A stretch of 59,474 nucleotides of DNA from Lysobacterales bacterium (GCA_021324945.1 JAJPID010000066.1:1-59474), one strand, 5' to 3'. Shown: positions 9,756 to 18,443, counted from the stretch's first letter. Program-made: numbers and translations. Notes: a model not told the origin generated them from the sequence alone.

Positions 9756-10130
9756 TCAGAACACGGTCGGCCCTTTCGCGCCAAACGACACCTCCATCGC
9801 GGCGAAGATCAGCGCCAAGATCATCAGCGCCACGCCCCACACCAGCCAGCGGCAGGTATTGCGGTAGTGCGCGATTTCGTGATCCTCGATCTGCAACGAG
9901 CGGAACAGCGCAACCAGTTGCATCAGCATCGACACGATCATCAGCACGGTGGAAATACTGAAACGCCACGACCACTCCTGCGTCGCCTCGAACGCCCAAT
10001 AACGCAGGAAGGACAGGGAGAAGCCCACCAGCACCGAGATCGCGGTGATGATGCCGGCGCGATAGCCGTCCGGCGTGTAGCGCACAGGCTCTTCGCGCGC
10101 GGTCTGTGGTGACGCATTCGGATCATCCAT
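9756..10130 (-). CDS. Small membrane protein, three TM helices
   Basis: 124 aa; not recognised. A strong AGGAGGCGCA sits immediately before ATG 10130 and fixes the start, although the frame is open further upstream inside hutG. Hydrophobic segments are at about residues 26-47, 60-78 and 92-115, with a short polar N-terminus and a polar loop (SLQIEDHEIAHYRNT). This suggests an inner-membrane protein of unknown function. It follows hutG by 23 bp on the same strand. Its stop abuts the RidA stop in the opposite orientation. Confidence 0.8.
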   Translation of the reverse strand: MDDPNASPQTAREEPVRYTPDGYRAGIITAISVLVGFSLSFLRYWAFEATQEWSWRFSISTVLMIVSMLMQLVALFRSLQIEDHEIAHYRNTCRWLVWGVALMILALIFAAMEVSFGAKGPTVF

Positions 10131-10153
10131 TGCGCCTCCTTCGGCTGTAACCG

Positions 10154-10948
10154 TCAAGTTGTCAGACAGGTCTCCAAGAGTGCCCGGATCGCGCGCTGCA
10201 CGGGCGCCGCGCGGTGCGGCTGGTATTCGAAGCTGTCCTCGTCCATGTAGGTGCACTGCGCCAACTCCAGTTGCACCGCGTCGATGCCGCCTTCAGGATT
10301 CCCGTAATGGCGGGTGATGTAGCCGCCCTTGAAGCGGCCATTCACCACGTGATCGTAACCGCCTTCGCCACCGCCGGCGTTCGCGCGCAATACCGCTTCC
10401 AGCCGCCTCTGCAATGCTTCGGAACAACTCGATCGGTCGGCCGTGCCGAGATTGAAATCCGGCAGGCGTCCCTCGAAGAACATCGGCACGCGGCTCCGGA
10501 TCGAATGACCATCCCACAACACGGCATGTCCGTGTTCCGCGCGCAGCCGCTGCAACTCTTCGCGCAGCGCAGCGTGATAGGGATGCCAGTAGTGCTGCAC
10601 GCGTTGCGTGATCTCTTCCGCGTGCGGTGCCTGGTTCTGCAGATAGATCGGCTCACGGGCGAAAGTCTGCAACGGAACCAATGCCGTTTCGCTGTGACCC
10701 GGATACAGCGCGTGACCATCGGGCGGTCGATTCAGATCGACCACGTAACGCGACCAGCGCGGCAGAATTAGGGAAGCGCCGAGTTCCCGCGCGAACGCAT
10801 ATAAGCGGCCAACGTGCCAGTCGGTATCCGGCACGCGCAAGGCCTGGTGCGTCATGCGCGCGGCGATTTCGTCCGGAATCGCGGTGCCGTCGTGCGGCAG
10901 GCTGACCAGCAGCGGTACGCTGCCGCGGTGGAGGGTGAAATGCTCCAT
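10154..10948 (-). CDS. hutG: N-formylglutamate deformylase
   Basis: 264 aa, the N-formylglutamate amidohydrolase family. It opens with SVPLLVSLPHDGTAIPDE and contains VVDLNRPPDG, LWDGHSIRSRVP, a potential metal-ligand cluster and GGYITRHYGNPEGGIDAVQLELAQ. The enzyme completes histidine catabolism by splitting N-formylglutamate to glutamate and formate. No hutH, hutU, hutI or hutF lies in this window; a HutD-like gene is 23 kb away. It sits 15 bp downstream of gor. Confidence 0.93.
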   Translation of the reverse strand: MEHFTLHRGSVPLLVSLPHDGTAIPDEIAARMTHQALRVPDTDWHVGRLYAFARELGASLILPRWSRYVVDLNRPPDGHALYPGHSETALVPLQTFAREPIYLQNQAPHAEEITQRVQHYWHPYHAALREELQRLRAEHGHAVLWDGHSIRSRVPMFFEGRLPDFNLGTADRSSCSEALQRRLEAVLRANAGGGEGGYDHVVNGRFKGGYITRHYGNPEGGIDAVQLELAQCTYMDEDSFEYQPHRAAPVQRAIRALLETCLTT

Positions 10949-10963
10949 CGCCGAAGTGTAGCG

Positions 10964-12310
10964 CTACGGCATCAATACAAACTCCTCCGCCGACGTGGGG
11001 TGTATCGCCACGGTGCGCAGGAGATCGCCACGCGTGGCGCCCATGCGCACCGCCACCGCGAAGCCTTGCAGCATTTCGTCCATTCCAGAGCCGATGCCGT
11101 GCAAGCCAACGATGCGCTCGTCCTCGCCGAGCGTGACCATTTTCATCCGCGTGGGCTGCTCGTGATCGGCCAGACGCTCCAGCATCGGCATGAAAGTCGC
11201 CCTGTGCACGCGCACGGCTTCGCCGTACTGTGCACGCGCTTGCGCCTCGGACACTCCGACACTGCCCACCGGTGGATGCGAGAACACCACGCTCGGAATG
11301 TTGCTGTAGTCCAGATGGGCATCGCTGTCGTCGCCGAATAGGCGCTCGGCCAGTGCGCGGCCCGCAGCGACTGCCACTGGCGTCAGCGCGCGCTTGCCGT
11401 TGACATCCCCGAGCGCGTATACGCCGGGCGCGCTGGTGTTCTCGTATGCATCGGTGGCGATGTGACCGTCGCTGTCCAGCCGCACGCCGACCGCATCGAG
11501 ATTCAAAGACTCCACGTTCGGCACGCGTCCGACCGCCCAGATGACTTGGTCGTAGGGGCCGTGCCGCGCATGATCGGCGCAATCCAGCCACAACGCGTCA
11601 TGTTCGCGCAGTGCCCCGCGCACGGCGCACTGCCCGTGTTGCACGATGCCTTGTGCATCCATCGCCGCGCACAGCGCATCCCCCAAATCCGCATCGAAAT
11701 GCGACAGCAGCCGGCTGCGCGAGAACAGTTCCACCTTTGCGCCGAGCGCGTTCAACACGCCCGCCAGTTCCACCGCGATGTAGCCGCCGCCGACGATGCC
11801 AACACGGCGCGGGCACTCGCGCAGCTTGAAGAACCCATCCGAATCAATGCCGAGTTGCGCGCCGGGCAGATCCAGCACGCGCGGCCGCGAACCGGTGGCG
11901 ATGGCGATGTGCGGCGCGCGGTAGGTGACGTCGTCAGCTTCCAACGTGTGCGCATCGACAAAGCGTGCATTCGCCGCGACCATTTGCACACCGTGTTCTT
12001 CCAGCCGCCGCGCATAAGCGTGGCGCGCGCGTTCGACATAGGCTTCACGCCGCCGCACGAACGCCGCCCAATCCAGTGCGCCCGGTCGGGAATCGAAACC
12101 GATCTCGACCGCCAGCGCCTGCATGCGCGCCAGTTCCGCGGCCAGCCACATCGCCTTCTTCGGCACGCAGCCGCGATTGACGCAGGTGCCGCCCAGTTGA
12201 TGCGGTTCGAACAGCGTGACTTTCGCGCCGCGCCGTGCGGCGCGGATCGCCAGCGCGAGGCCCGCCGAACCACCGCCGATGACCAACAGGTCGGATTGCG
12301 TCTGCGCCAT
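10964..12310 (-). CDS. gor: Glutathione-disulfide reductase
   Basis: 448 aa (E. coli Gor 450). FAD-binding GGGSAG at residues 12-17, redox-active disulfide C43/C48 in GGTCVNRGCVPKK, the NADPH domain GGGYIAVELAGVL near 170, the second FAD motif YALGDVNGK and the dimer-interface base His437 in AIHPTSAEEF. It keeps glutathione reduced using NADPH in the cytoplasm. The frame is open 71 codons upstream into the neighbouring oxidase gene; ATG 12310 gives the family N-terminus and lies 5 bp after that gene's stop, indicating one operon. Confidence 0.95.
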   Translation of the reverse strand: MAQTQSDLLVIGGGSAGLALAIRAARRGAKVTLFEPHQLGGTCVNRGCVPKKAMWLAAELARMQALAVEIGFDSRPGALDWAAFVRRREAYVERARHAYARRLEEHGVQMVAANARFVDAHTLEADDVTYRAPHIAIATGSRPRVLDLPGAQLGIDSDGFFKLRECPRRVGIVGGGYIAVELAGVLNALGAKVELFSRSRLLSHFDADLGDALCAAMDAQGIVQHGQCAVRGALREHDALWLDCADHARHGPYDQVIWAVGRVPNVESLNLDAVGVRLDSDGHIATDAYENTSAPGVYALGDVNGKRALTPVAVAAGRALAERLFGDDSDAHLDYSNIPSVVFSHPPVGSVGVSEAQARAQYGEAVRVHRATFMPMLERLADHEQPTRMKMVTLGEDERIVGLHGIGSGMDEMLQGFAVAVRMGATRGDLLRTVAIHPTSAEEFVLMP

Positions 12311-12315
12311 CTCGC

Positions 12316-13569
12316 TCACACGCCGAATCGCGCAGGCGAATACGGCGCCGGGTCGATCGCCGGCTGCGTGCCGCCGAGCAGCGCGGCGACCAGTTCTCCC
12401 GTCGCTGCGCACATGCTGACGCCCAACATGCCGTGACCGGTAGCGAGCGTCAGATTGTTGAAGCGCGTGCTCGAACCGATCAGCGGCACTTCGTCCACGC
12501 ACATCGGCCGCCAGCCCCACCACTCCTCCAGCAATTCAGCGCCGAACGGCGCTCGCAGGTACGCCTGCGCGCCACGACGCAGCGCATCCAGCCGCGTGCG
12601 ATTGAGCGTTTCATCGTAGCCTGCGAATTCCATCGTGCTGCCCAACCGAAAACCGGAAGACCAGGTCGTAACGCACACACCTGGTTCGCGCAGCACCACC
12701 GGCCGTCGCGGCGCGGGATTGGGCAAGGACGTGGTGATCGAGTAACCTTTGCCCGGCTGGATCGGTAAACGCAAACGCAAGTGCCGCGCAATTTTCGGCG
12801 ACCATGCACCCAGCGCCATCACGATCCGATTGGCCGCGAAATCGCCGCGCGTCGTGCGCACCGAATCGATCCGTTTGCCGGAACAGGCGAACCCCTCGAC
12901 GCGCACACCGTTCTCGATCGTCACGCCGCGCGCGCGCACGCGCCGCTCGAGGCCGGCGACCAGCTTGTCCGGCCGCAATTGCGCATCGTCCGGATGCCAC
13001 ACGCCGCCGGCGATGCCGGGTTTCAGCGCCGGCTCCATCGCCAGCACGCGGTCGGGATCGAGAATCTCCGTGCGCACGCCCAGTTCGTTCGACCAGTCCA
13101 CGTCGTGGCGATCAGCCTCCAGCGCGCGTCCATCGCGGTAGACGTACAGGGTGCCGAGTTGCGCATATTCGCAATCGATGCCTTCTTCGGCCAGCCATTG
13201 CGGCAGGAGTGCCTGGGAACGTTGCAGGATCGCGCAGCGCGCCAGCGCAGCGCGCTGCGCATCGGTGGTGTTACAGTGGCGGGCGAATCCCAGCAACCAA
13301 CGCCAGCGCTCGAAATCTGGACGGGGATTGACGTACAGCGGCGCGTCACGTTTGGTCATCCAGCGCAGCGCCTTCCACGGCACCCCGGGTACGGACAAGG
13401 GAATCGCGTGACTCGGGGTCAAGGTGCCGCAGTTGCCGTGCGAGGCGCCCGCTCCGGGCTGCGCCTGCTCCAGTACGCGCACGGAAGCCCCGGCGCGAGC
13501 CAAGACCAGCGCGCAGGAGAGGCCGATCACGCCGCCGCCGAGGATCAATACGTCATGGCTTTCGGACAT
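12316..13569 (-). CDS. DadA-like FAD-dependent amino-acid dehydrogenase
   Basis: 417 aa. The DAO-family FAD motif is at the N-terminus (DVLILGGGVIGLSCALVLARAG), followed by PGAGASHGNCGTLTPSHAIPLSVPG, a pattern seen in D-amino-acid dehydrogenase small subunits. The C-terminal WWGWRPMCVDEVPLIG and ATGHGMLGVSM complete the fold. DadA oxidises D-amino acids to keto acids and feeds electrons to the respiratory chain; the related D-hydroxyproline dehydrogenases are an alternative. First gene of a minus-strand run with gor and hutG. Confidence 0.9.
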   Translation of the reverse strand: MSESHDVLILGGGVIGLSCALVLARAGASVRVLEQAQPGAGASHGNCGTLTPSHAIPLSVPGVPWKALRWMTKRDAPLYVNPRPDFERWRWLLGFARHCNTTDAQRAALARCAILQRSQALLPQWLAEEGIDCEYAQLGTLYVYRDGRALEADRHDVDWSNELGVRTEILDPDRVLAMEPALKPGIAGGVWHPDDAQLRPDKLVAGLERRVRARGVTIENGVRVEGFACSGKRIDSVRTTRGDFAANRIVMALGAWSPKIARHLRLRLPIQPGKGYSITTSLPNPAPRRPVVLREPGVCVTTWSSGFRLGSTMEFAGYDETLNRTRLDALRRGAQAYLRAPFGAELLEEWWGWRPMCVDEVPLIGSSTRFNNLTLATGHGMLGVSMCAATGELVAALLGGTQPAIDPAPYSPARFGV

Positions 13570-13663
13570 CGAGGAAGTTTAGCGGCGACACGTGGGGAAT
13601 GCCGCCGCACGGCGCCTTGGCATTATTCCTGCACCACTCCCGGACAGACACAGGGAGCCCGCC

Positions 13664-13939
13664 ATGATCTCGACAGAACATGCCGCATTGACCGTGCCCG
13701 AAATCCTGTTGATGCTGCGTGCACCGGGCGCCGGCTGGCTGGCGACTTTGCTCACCGCGTTGGACGAAGCCCAGCGCGACCCGGACTTCGATGCGCGTCA
13801 GCGTCTGGCCTTGGCGCAATTGACGGCCGAACAAGTTTTGCCCAGCGCCGTGGTCGACGCCGCACGCCGGCGCGCCGCTTCGTTCGAACTCGAGCTGGAA
13901 CTGGCCGCCAGCTCACTGCCGCAGGCCGGTGCGGCGTAG
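13664..13939 (+). CDS. Hypothetical protein, small soluble
   Basis: 91 aa; not recognised. ATG 13664 is preceded by CAGGGAG, a good ribosome binding site. The sequence is mostly helical by composition, without signal peptide or membrane segment: an N-terminal part ALTVPEILLMLRAPGAG and an acidic-hydrophobic C-terminus FELELELAASSLPQAG. It is divergent from the DadA-like gene and 201 bp upstream of the NlpC/P60 lipoprotein. The codon bias matches its neighbours, which supports a real gene. Confidence 0.7.
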   Translation: MISTEHAALTVPEILLMLRAPGAGWLATLLTALDEAQRDPDFDARQRLALAQLTAEQVLPSAVVDAARRRAASFELELELAASSLPQAGAA

Positions 13940-14140
13940 CCGACTGTTTCGCTTGACGCGTCACGAATCTCATCTGTGCCGGCCCTCCGGGGCTGGACGG
14001 ATGGGAAATCCTGCGTTACCTTCGCGCCATCTTCATCGCTTCGACACCATGTCTTCATCCCGCCGCCACGGCTGCGTCCCGAATTCGCCCGATTCTGCGG
14101 GCGGGCGCGTGCCTTGGCGCTCGACGAAGAGGACGGAGCG

Positions 14141-14644
14141 TTGACCGGCGCGCAGCGCTGGTTGTTCCGTCTCGTCGCGCTCAGTCCAGCGCTAGGACTT
14201 GGCGCATGCGCCACTACCCCGCCGCCGCCGGCGCAAGCCGCCAATGACGTGCTGTTTCGCGCCATAGGACTGGTCGGCACGCCGTACCGTTACGGCGGCA
14301 ACACCCCGCAAAGCGGTTTCGATTGCAGCGGACTGGTCGATTACGTCTTCCGCAGCTCGGCCGGCGTGGTGCTGCCGCGCAGTTCCGGCGAAATCGCCGA
14401 CGTGGATGCCCCGCGTGTGAAAACGACTCAGCTTGCGCCGGGTGATCTGCTGTTTTTCGGCAGTCGGCGGCACGTCAATCATGTGGCCATCTACGTGGGC
14501 AAAGGCCGCTTCGTACATGCGCCCAACCGTGGCGGCACCGTGCGGCTCGATGAACTGGATGGCGATTACTGGCGTAGCCATTTTCTCTATGCCAAGCGCG
14601 TGCTGGAATGGCGGCCGGGCGCCGACACCGTCGCATCGAACTGA
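14141..14644 (+). CDS. NlpC/P60-family lipoprotein (cell-wall peptidase)
   Basis: 167 aa from a TTG start at 14141. This start gives a clean lipoprotein signal peptide ending in LGAC and has AGAGGA about 8 bp upstream; a GTG at 13976 would instead bury the signal peptide 55 residues in. The catalytic triad is C62 (FDCSGLVDYVF), H114 (VNHVAIYVG) and H126 (FVHAPN). NlpC/P60 enzymes cut peptidoglycan stem peptides, typically between D-Glu and diaminopimelate. The short length indicates a single catalytic domain tethered to a membrane, resembling MepS/Spr-type endopeptidases. Confidence 0.85.
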   Translation: MTGAQRWLFRLVALSPALGLGACATTPPPPAQAANDVLFRAIGLVGTPYRYGGNTPQSGFDCSGLVDYVFRSSAGVVLPRSSGEIADVDAPRVKTTQLAPGDLLFFGSRRHVNHVAIYVGKGRFVHAPNRGGTVRLDELDGDYWRSHFLYAKRVLEWRPGADTVASN

Positions 14645-14649
14645 ACCAC

Positions 14650-14670
14650 GCGCGCCAGCTTCAGGCGCGC
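14650..14670 (+). terminator. Stem-loop after NlpC/P60 gene
   Basis: GCGCGCC and GGCGCGC pair perfectly around a 7-nt loop, 5 bp after the stop codon. There is no T-run, so this is a possible but non-canonical terminator or mRNA-stabilising hairpin. Confidence 0.4.
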
Positions 14671-14805
14671 ACACAGCATCGCCCGCCTCATCGACTCCCG
14701 CAGACGTATCCAGCGACCGGGGATGACTTGCAACGGTTCTCCTTCGGCCAGCCCTGCCGCTATGCTTGCGGTTTGGCCCTGCGGCCGGATTGCGGAGAGC
14801 TTTCC

Positions 14806-15213
14806 ATGCAGAACCTCGCTATCTTGTTGGGCCGCATCGGCCTCGCACAGATCTTCATCCTCTCGGGCGTGCAGAAGATCGCCAACTACAACGCGACGGC
14901 CGGCCTGCTTGCCTCGCATGGCTTGCCGCCGGGCCTGCTGCCGCTGGTGATCTTCGCCGAACTTGGGGGCGGCCTTGCGGTACTGTTCGGATTCCTCACA
15001 CGCTGGGCCGCTATCGGCTTGTGCGTATTCACCCTGCTCGCGGCGTTCTTCTTCCACAACAACTTTGCCGACCAGATGCAGGCGATCAACTTCATGAAGA
15101 ACATCGCCATCGCCGGAGGCTTTCTGGTGCTGGCCGCTTTCGGGCCCGGCGCCGCCGCGCTGGATGCGCTGTGGAAAAGGAAACGGCGCACGAGGGAGAA
15201 GCTGAGCTTTTAA
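14806..15213 (+). CDS. DoxX-family membrane protein
   Basis: 135 aa with four predicted membrane helices (about residues 5-22, 44-65, 68-86, 100-120). The DoxX/YqjF signature is present: RIGLAQIFILSGVQKI in helix 1, a short loop with GLPPG, FAELGGGLAVLFGFLTRWAA in helix 2, and FFHNNFADQMQAINFMKN before helix 4. The family includes putative quinone-linked membrane redox proteins of poorly defined role. Start chosen by GGAG upstream. Monocistronic by spacing. Confidence 0.9.
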   Translation: MQNLAILLGRIGLAQIFILSGVQKIANYNATAGLLASHGLPPGLLPLVIFAELGGGLAVLFGFLTRWAAIGLCVFTLLAAFFFHNNFADQMQAINFMKNIAIAGGFLVLAAFGPGAAALDALWKRKRRTREKLSF

Positions 15214-15450
15214 GCCAGCGTGAGCTGCCAGCTCGCGTCAAATCAGTGTCGGGAGGTGTCAACCCCACAAAGTTCGAGGCGCACGTCCTTGTGCACACGC
15301 CGATGTCTTGCGGACACCTGTGACTCCTTCCTGGTGCTTCGATGCTGGATCAAAGCTCTTGCGCGATGCAAATCCCGATGCGGCATGTCTCGGCAAGGCG
15401 GCGCGCGGCGCGGGACTGCCAGGCCGTCAGAGACGCCTCCAGCGAATATC
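15214..15450. other. Gap between DoxX gene and slyD, no gene seen
   Basis: Convergent 3' ends. I see no conserved frame, no strong terminator and no clear repeat. Several frames are open on the plus strand but show no family sequence. Left unannotated. Confidence 0.4.
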
Positions 15451-15942
15451 TCAGTGTTGGTGCCCATCACCCGCGTGTGCGTGCCCGTGCGCGAGCTCTT
15501 CCGGCGTCGCCGCCCGCACATCCGTGATTTCGATGTCGAAATGAAGGGTTTTCCCTGCGAGAGGATGGTTGTGGTCGACATCGATCGCGCTCATGCCGAT
15601 CTTGTGCACGGTGACGAGGCGCTGGCCGCCGTCGCGCGTCTGCAGCACGGTCTGCATGCCCGGTTTCAATCTGTCCGCATGCTGGAAATATTTCTTCGGC
15701 ACGCGCTGGATCATGCCCTCGCGGCGTTCGCCGTAGCCGTCTTCCGGTGCGACGTCGATTTCGAAATGTTCGCCCGCTTCGCGGCCTTGCAGTGCCCGCT
15801 CAACACCAGGCACCAATTGCTGGTGACCCAGCAGCGCGAACATCGGCGTGCCACGCTCGCGCGAACTGTCCAGCGGCTCCGCGGCGCCCCTCTCGCTGAC
15901 GCTGTAGTGGAAACTCACCACGGTGTTCTTCGCGGCTTTCAT
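15451..15942 (-). CDS. slyD: FKBP-type peptidyl-prolyl isomerase SlyD
   Basis: 163 aa. SlyD architecture is clear: an FKBP core split by the insert-in-flap chaperone domain (about residues 70-125, containing GYGERREGMIQRVPKKYF), with VSFHYSVSE at the start and DHNHPLAGKTLHFDIEI at the end. The C-terminus HGHAHAGDGHQH is a His-rich metal-binding tail. It catalyses prolyl isomerisation, acts as a chaperone and in enterobacteria delivers nickel to hydrogenase; the tail here is short. Monocistronic, 43 bp upstream of the next minus-strand gene. Confidence 0.94.
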   Translation of the reverse strand: MKAAKNTVVSFHYSVSERGAAEPLDSSRERGTPMFALLGHQQLVPGVERALQGREAGEHFEIDVAPEDGYGERREGMIQRVPKKYFQHADRLKPGMQTVLQTRDGGQRLVTVHKIGMSAIDVDHNHPLAGKTLHFDIEITDVRAATPEELAHGHAHAGDGHQH

Positions 15943-15985
15943 CGTGTCGGCGCTCCGGGCAAAATGCGCATGCTAACCGAGCGTG

Positions 15986-17212
15986 TCACGACTCGACGCG
16001 CGGCATGCCGAATCTCACCCCACGCGCTTCCGGCCCGAATCCGGCCAGCAGCGTCAGCAAGATCGCCACGCAGCCGATCCACACGCTCTGTGCGAACGCG
16101 TAATCGCCGCCGCGCGCATGTGCCAGCCACGCGAGAATGGTCGCGGTTCCGGCCGCGATGAGATTGCCGAGCTGATAGGCGAATCCGGGCAACGTGCCGC
16201 GTACGTCGTCCGGCGAAAGTTCGTTCAAGTAGCTCGGCACCACACCCCACGCGCCCTGCACCGCGACCTGGATCAGGAACGCGCCGAGTCCCAGCAGGAT
16301 CAGCGAATTGCCATACGTCCACAACGGAATCACCGGCAATGCCAGCAGAGCGGCAATCGCCATCGCGCGCCGGCGGCTGATTTTTTCCGACCACGCGCCG
16401 AACGTCAGTCCGCCGACCAGCGCACCGAGATTCAGTACGATCGTGAGCAAGCTCACCAGGTGCGTATCGAAATGCTTTTGCGCTTTCAAGAATGTCGGAT
16501 ACACATCCTGCGAGCCGTGGCTGAACATGTTGAAGGCCGCCATCAGCAACATCAGATAGACGAACAAACCCCAGTGGCCGCGCATCGCTTTCAATGCGCC
16601 CAGTCGCGCGCCGCTGCGCTGTTGGAATACTGGCGATTCAGGCACCCTGCTTCGGATGTAAAGCACCAGCAGCGCCGGCGCCGCGCCCAGCACGAACATG
16701 CCGCGCCAGCCGATCGTGTTGAACAGCAGGCCATACAGCAATGCGCCGATCAGGTAACCGCAGGGATAGCCGCTCTGCAGCAGGCCGGAGACGATGCCGC
16801 GCGCTCTCGGCGGAATCGATTCCATTGCCAGCGAGGCGCCGATGCCCCACTCGCCCCCCATCGCGATGCCGAACAGCGCGCGCAACACCAGCAGCACGAT
16901 CAGCGACGGCGCGAACGCGCAGGCCAGCTCCAGCACCGAATACAGAACGATGTCCAGCATCAATATCGGCCGGCGACCGAAGCGATCCGCCAACCGTCCG
17001 AAGATCAGTGCGCCCAGCGGACGGAACGCCAGCGTCAGCAGCAATGCCAACGTGACTTCGGTGACGCCGACGCGAAACGTGCGTGCGATCTCCGGGATCA
17101 CGAACACCAGCAGAAAATAGTCGAATGCATCGAGCGTCCAGCCGAGGAAACTCGCCGCGACAGTGTGACGCTGCGTGCTGTCCAGCTCGCGCAAGATGCC
17201 GAGCGTGCTCAT
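15986..17212 (-). CDS. MFS transporter, sialate/lactate (SHS)-like
   Basis: 408 aa, about 12 membrane helices. The first helix carries FLGWTLDAFDYFLLVFV, a signature of the SHS family (JEN1 lactate and NanT sialate permeases). The MFS loop motif is GRLADRFGRRP and the second half repeats FGAWSEKISRRRA. The likely substrate is a monocarboxylate or similar acid taken up with protons. The start ATG at 17212 overlaps the stop of the cytochrome c'-like gene by 4 bp (ATGA), so expression is coupled. The open frame upstream of this start is antisense noise within that gene. Confidence 0.88.
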   Translation of the reverse strand: MSTLGILRELDSTQRHTVAASFLGWTLDAFDYFLLVFVIPEIARTFRVGVTEVTLALLLTLAFRPLGALIFGRLADRFGRRPILMLDIVLYSVLELACAFAPSLIVLLVLRALFGIAMGGEWGIGASLAMESIPPRARGIVSGLLQSGYPCGYLIGALLYGLLFNTIGWRGMFVLGAAPALLVLYIRSRVPESPVFQQRSGARLGALKAMRGHWGLFVYLMLLMAAFNMFSHGSQDVYPTFLKAQKHFDTHLVSLLTIVLNLGALVGGLTFGAWSEKISRRRAMAIAALLALPVIPLWTYGNSLILLGLGAFLIQVAVQGAWGVVPSYLNELSPDDVRGTLPGFAYQLGNLIAAGTATILAWLAHARGGDYAFAQSVWIGCVAILLTLLAGFGPEARGVRFGMPRVES

Positions 17213-17769
17213 TTGCCTTGCGCTGCCGGCGCGTATTGCAAATCGTCCAGCATTGGCGTTTTCGGTCGGCCGATGATCAGCATCGGATTGCCCGCGACGC
17301 GATGGCAGCCGGTGCACGCGGCCGAAAGATCGTCGTAGGCCTGGGCGAATTTCGCCTTGTCGTGCGTGCCGATCGCAGCCATCAGATTCTTCAGCGGCAC
17401 ATTCAACATCGCCGGCATGATTTCCGACAATTTCTGCGGTTGCAGTTCGGCGGCATCGCCGTTGGTTTCGACGATGCCCTGGATCGCCTCGCCGATTTCG
17501 CCGGCCATGTAATAGGCCAGATTCCAGTTGCCCGCTTCGCCCGCCCACCACAGCCGATCGTGGCGCAATTCCAGAATGAGCATTTGATTGCCGAGTTCCG
17601 GCTGCGTGCGTTTTTCCAGTTCGGCGATACGCTGTTCCAGTGCCTTGATCCGTGCAGTTTGCGCGGGGTCCGAGGCTTGTTGCGCGCCTGCCTGAGCGGC
17701 AAAGGCCGAGGGATTGGCCAATGCGCAAATTGTGCTCATTGCGATCGCCGCGCGCCGCCAACCATTCAT
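17209..17769 (-). CDS. Exported cytochrome c'-like protein
   Basis: 186 aa from ATG 17769, preceded by GAGGAGCGATC. Residues 1-24 form a signal peptide (ending AFAAQ), followed by a short coiled-coil segment ARIKALEQRIAELEKR. The rest is helical and carries a single haem c motif CTGCH near residue 152, followed by RVAGNPML. A haem site close to the C-terminus of a helical domain is typical of class II cytochromes (cytochrome c'). Electron transfer or gas binding in the periplasm is inferred. It is divergent from rnfA and translationally coupled to an SHS-type transporter. Confidence 0.8.
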   Translation of the reverse strand: MNGWRRAAIAMSTICALANPSAFAAQAGAQQASDPAQTARIKALEQRIAELEKRTQPELGNQMLILELRHDRLWWAGEAGNWNLAYYMAGEIGEAIQGIVETNGDAAELQPQKLSEIMPAMLNVPLKNLMAAIGTHDKAKFAQAYDDLSAACTGCHRVAGNPMLIIGRPKTPMLDDLQYAPAAQGK

Positions 17770-17847
17770 GATCGCTCCTCGTTCATATTGATCCATTGAT
17801 GATCGCAGAAATGACATCGCTGCGCGTCAAGCGGCGCTGTCGGCCCG

Positions 17848-17875
17848 GTCGCCTGCGCACAGGCTGCTACTACAA
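17848..17875 (-). repeat. Diverged REP element upstream of rnfA
   Basis: On the minus strand: TTGTAGTAGCA followed by a stem GCCTG-TGCG-CAGGC and GAC. It belongs to the GTAG-type family. Its end contributes the TACAAT hexamer (17871-17876) that could serve as the rnfA -10 element, with a predicted transcription start at or next to the rnfA ATG. Confidence 0.55.
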
Positions 17876-17882
17876 TTCAGGG

Positions 17883-18443
17883 ATGCAAGGATTCGCCGCC
17901 ATCCTGATCGGCGCCGCCCTGGCGAACAACGCCGCGCTCGCTTACCTGCTCGGGCTCGATCCCGCCTTGCACGGCGAGAGGCGGCTGCTCGACGCGGCAC
18001 GGCTCGCGCTTGCCACGGGTGGCGTGTTGGTCGCAGCGGCGATCGTCTGCTGGCTGATCGAACGCTTTCTGTTGACGCCTTTCGATCTCGACTGGCTGCA
18101 CGCGTTGGTTTGGCTGCTGGTGGTCACGGCGCTGGCACCTTGGCCGCGCGCGTTACTGGGCCGGCACGGTTCCCTTCCGGCCCTGTCACCTCTGCTGCTG
18201 ATTGGCAACGGCTTGGTGCTGGGTGCGCTCGCGTTGAACGCGCATGCCGGTTTCATCGCGATGGCAGGTCGCACGCTTGGTATTGTGATCGGCTTCGGCA
18301 TTGTCCTGCTGCTGTTCACGGCGATGCACGACCGTCTGAACGACGCCGACGTGCCGGCGCCGTTTCGCGGCACGCCGATCCTGCTGATCACCGCGGCGAT
18401 CATGGCGCTGGCATTCATGGGCTTCACAGGTTTCGGAAGATGA
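17883..18443 (+). CDS. rnfA: Rnf complex subunit A, missing Fe-S cysteines
   Basis: 186 aa, about six membrane helices, aligning along its length with E. coli RsxA/Rnf[17 protein letters not shown] against VLVNNFVLVKFLGLCP, and [26 protein letters not shown] against the near-identical RnfA end. RnfA and RnfE pair in the inner membrane and together hold a [2Fe-2S] cluster through two Cys each. Here both RnfA ligands are changed: D26 for the LGLC cysteine and G110 for the TNC cysteine. The only Cys is C56. First gene of the rnf operon. The ATG lies 7 bp after a TACAAT -10-like hexamer, so the mRNA could be leaderless. Confidence 0.88.
   Translation: MQGFAAILIGAALANNAALAYLLGLDPALHGERRLLDAARLALATGGVLVAAAIVCWLIERFLLTPFDLDWLHALVWLLVVTALAPWPRALLGRHGSLPALSPLLLIGNGLVLGALALNAHAGFIAMAGRTLGIVIGFGIVLLLFTAMHDRLNDADVPAPFRGTPILLITAAIMALAFMGFTGFGR

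Noticed and set aside
15983-17338. 451-codon open frame antisense to the MFS transporter
   Set aside because: The opposite strand encodes a clear MFS protein with conserved motifs; the antisense frame is Arg/Gln/His-rich with no recognisable domain.
17213-17761. Upstream extension of the MFS transporter reading frame to 591 codons
   Set aside because: The extra residues overlap the cytochrome c'-like gene in another frame and show no membrane or family sequence; ATG 17212 fits the SHS family start and the ATGA overlap.
18110-18439. Earlier start for rnfB within rnfA
   Set aside because: The frame is open, but the upstream residues are Arg/Gly-rich shadow sequence; ATG 18440 gives the expected N-terminal membrane helix of RnfB.
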